DNA from: an uncultured Clostridium sp.
GTDB taxonomy: Bacteria > Bacillota > Clostridia > TANB77 > CAG-508
DNA: 6,639 nt
Assembly: GCA_946498265.1 (NCBI GenBank)
Contig: CAMMNR010000102.1
Coordinates: 1-6,639 of the forward strand
Direction: 5' to 3'
The position numbers and the translations under genes are program-made. Shown piece by piece: positions 5,279 to 6,639 of the stretch (the first letter of the stretch is position 1; each line of letters starts with the position of its first letter). The notes under the pieces are model-generated. The model searched no databases. It saw only the letters and a program-made list of their open reading frames with translations, and was not told where the DNA came from.

Positions 5279-6639
5279 TTAGTATTGTCTTCCCCATACA
5301 ATCATTTTATCAGCTTTTTTTCCACAACATACACATGTATCTGATAAATGTTCTTGTTCAAATGGCATACACCTAGATGGTGCTCCTGTTATTTCTTTTA
5401 CCTTATCTTCACATTCTTGAGAACCACACCACATTGATTTTACAAAGCCTTGGTTTTCATTTAGATTTTTTTCTAATTCTTCCATATTTAATGCTATTGT
5501 TGTTTTTTCTTCCATTCTTTTTTTACATACATTAAACATAGATTTTTGTATATCATCTAATAATTGTTGTAGTTTTTCCTCTAATTCTTCTAATTTTACA
5601 ACTATTTTTTCAGATGTATCACGTCTAGATAATATTGCTTGACCTTTTTCTATATCTTTTGGTCCTATTTCTACACGAACAGGTACTCCCCTCATTTCCC
5701 AATCATTAAATTTATATCCTACACTATAGTTATCTCTATCATCAACTTTTGTTCTGAATTTTTTACTTAGTTTTTCATTTATATTATTAACAACTTCTAG
5801 TACATTTCCTTTTTCTTGTGCAATTGGTACAATTACTGCTTGTATTGGTGCTACATATGGTGGTAATTTTAATCCTCTATTATCTCCATGTGCCATAATT
5901 ACAGCACCTATTAGTCTTGTACTTATTCCCCAAGATGTTTGATAAGCATATTCTTGCTTTCCTTCTCTGTTTTGGAATTTAACTTCAAAAGGTTTTGTGA
6001 AGTTCGTTCCAAAATAATGTGATGTTCCTCCTTGAAGTGCCCTTCCATCAATCATTAAAGTTTCTACTGTATATGTACTTTCTGCTCCAGCAAATTGTTC
6101 TTTTTTAGTTTTTTGCCCTTTTAATACTGGAATTGCTAATAAATTTTCAATAACATCTGCATATACTTCTAGCATCTCTAATGTGAATTTTTTTGCTTCT
6201 TCAGCTGTTTCATGGATTGTATGTCCTTCTTGCCATAAGAATTCTCTTGAACGTAGAAAAGGTCTCGTTTCTTTTTCCCATCTTAAAACATTACACCATT
6301 GGTTATATAAAAATGGTAAATCCCTCCATGAACTTAGCCATTTTGAGTACATTGTTGAGAATATTGTTTCTGATGTTGGTCTAACACAAAGTCTTTCTTC
6401 TAATTCTTCTCCTCCTCCCATTGTAACCCATGCAACTTCTGGAGCAAAACCTTCTACATGCTCTTTTTCTTTATTTAATAAACTTTCTGGTATTAATACT
6501 GGCATAGAAATATTTTCTACCCCATGTTCTTTAAATTTTTTGTCAGCATATTTTTGGATATTTTCCCAAATAGCATATCCATATGGTCTTATTGATATAA
6601 ATCCTTTTACTTCTGTATAATCTGCTAATCCAGCTTTTA
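5279..6639 (-). CDS. proS: Prolyl-tRNA synthetase, archaeal/eukaryal type (N-terminus cut by window edge)
   Basis: Class II aminoacyl-tRNA synthetase that attaches proline to tRNA-Pro using ATP. The frame stays open to the right edge: 44 codons (KAGLADYTEVKGFISIRPYG and on) precede the internal Met at 6505, so the true start is outside, probably about 25-30 codons away. Numbered from that Met: the motif 1 region at MPVLIPESLL, RPTSE at 42-46, motif 2 at about 73-95 with RWEKETRPFLRSREFLWQEGH, and motif 3 at 206-218 with GDNRGLKLPP. An anticodon-binding domain follows, then a C-terminal domain with cysteines 360, 365, 379, 391, 393 and 394, ending in Tyr. There is no editing insertion between motifs 2 and 3, and the C-terminal extension is present, which marks the short archaeal-type ProRS rather than the long E. 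coli type. The expected full length is near 480. A terminator follows directly. The leader, and any T-box in it, cannot be seen. Confidence 0.97.
   Translation of the reverse strand, partial: KAGLADYTEVKGFISIRPYGYAIWENIQKYADKKFKEHGVENISMPVLIPESLLNKEKEHVEGFAPEVAWVTMGGGEELEERLCVRPTSETIFSTMYSKWLSSWRDLPFLYNQWCNVLRWEKETRPFLRSREFLWQEGHTIHETAEEAKKFTLEMLEVYADVIENLLAIPVLKGQKTKKEQFAGAESTYTVETLMIDGRALQGGTSHYFGTNFTKPFEVKFQNREGKQEYAYQTSWGISTRLIGAVIMAHGDNRGLKLPPYVAPIQAVIVPIAQEKGNVLEVVNNINEKLSKKFRTKVDDRDNYSVGYKFNDWEMRGVPVRVEIGPKDIEKGQAILSRRDTSEKIVVKLEELEEKLQQLLDDIQKSMFNVCKKRMEEKTTIALNMEELEKNLNENQGFVKSMWCGSQECEDKVKEITGAPSRCMPFEQEHLSDTCVCCGKKADKMIVWGRQY

Noticed and set aside
6503..6505. Met at 6505 as the proS start
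   Set aside because: Conserved ProRS sequence (GFISIRPYGYAIWENI) continues in frame upstream to the window edge, so this Met is internal.
6183..6620. Plus-strand frame of 145 codons opposite proS
   Set aside because: It overlaps highly conserved catalytic parts of proS on the minus strand and shows no family features of its own.
1..6639. CRISPR arrays, tRNA or rRNA genes, transposases, phage genes, defence systems
   Set aside because: Both strands were read and none was seen: there are no regularly spaced direct repeats, no tRNA-like cloverleaf in the gaps, and all coding space is taken by five core genes.

Overview
The window is AT-rich bacterial chromosome from a low-GC Firmicute, most probably a clostridial lineage. 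The evidence is the dnaG-rpoD pair, the strong AGGAGG-type Shine-Dalgarno sites, AGA/TTA-dominated codon use with TGG for Trp (so the standard bacterial code), and an archaeal/eukaryal-type prolyl-tRNA synthetase as found in many clostridia. The species cannot be named from sequence alone. All five genes lie on the minus strand, so transcription runs from high to low coordinates. Both end genes are cut by the window edges.

Layout in transcription order. (1) proS (6639-5279) encodes prolyl-tRNA synthetase, with its N-terminus outside the window. A perfect 16-bp hairpin with T tracts (5234-5276) follows its stop at once. (2) The 293-bp gap 4986-5278 holds a 150-bp near-perfect palindrome (5070-5219) and then the dnaG promoter region (5022-5056), where a sigma-A-like -10 overlaps a full match to the sigma-H consensus. 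(3) dnaG (primase, TTG start at 4985) and rpoD (housekeeping sigma factor, start at 3152) form the conserved core of the macromolecular synthesis operon. A 57-nt spacer between them carries a perfect 9-bp inverted repeat just before the rpoD ribosome site. (4) A 103-bp gap with nested AT-rich inverted repeats (1803-1872) leads to an MscS-family channel gene (1780-713), which ends in an intrinsic terminator (657-684). (5) An OmpR/PhoB-family response regulator starts at 583 behind its own -10 element and runs off the left edge.

ProS charges tRNA-Pro, DnaG primes lagging-strand DNA synthesis, and RpoD directs bulk transcription. The channel protects against hypo-osmotic shock, and the response regulator reads an unknown signal. 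No phage, IS transposase, CRISPR array, tRNA or rRNA was seen. The coding content is ordinary core genome; the unusual material is in the intergenic regions, above all the long palindrome and the predicted sigma-H/sigma-A overlap upstream of dnaG-rpoD.
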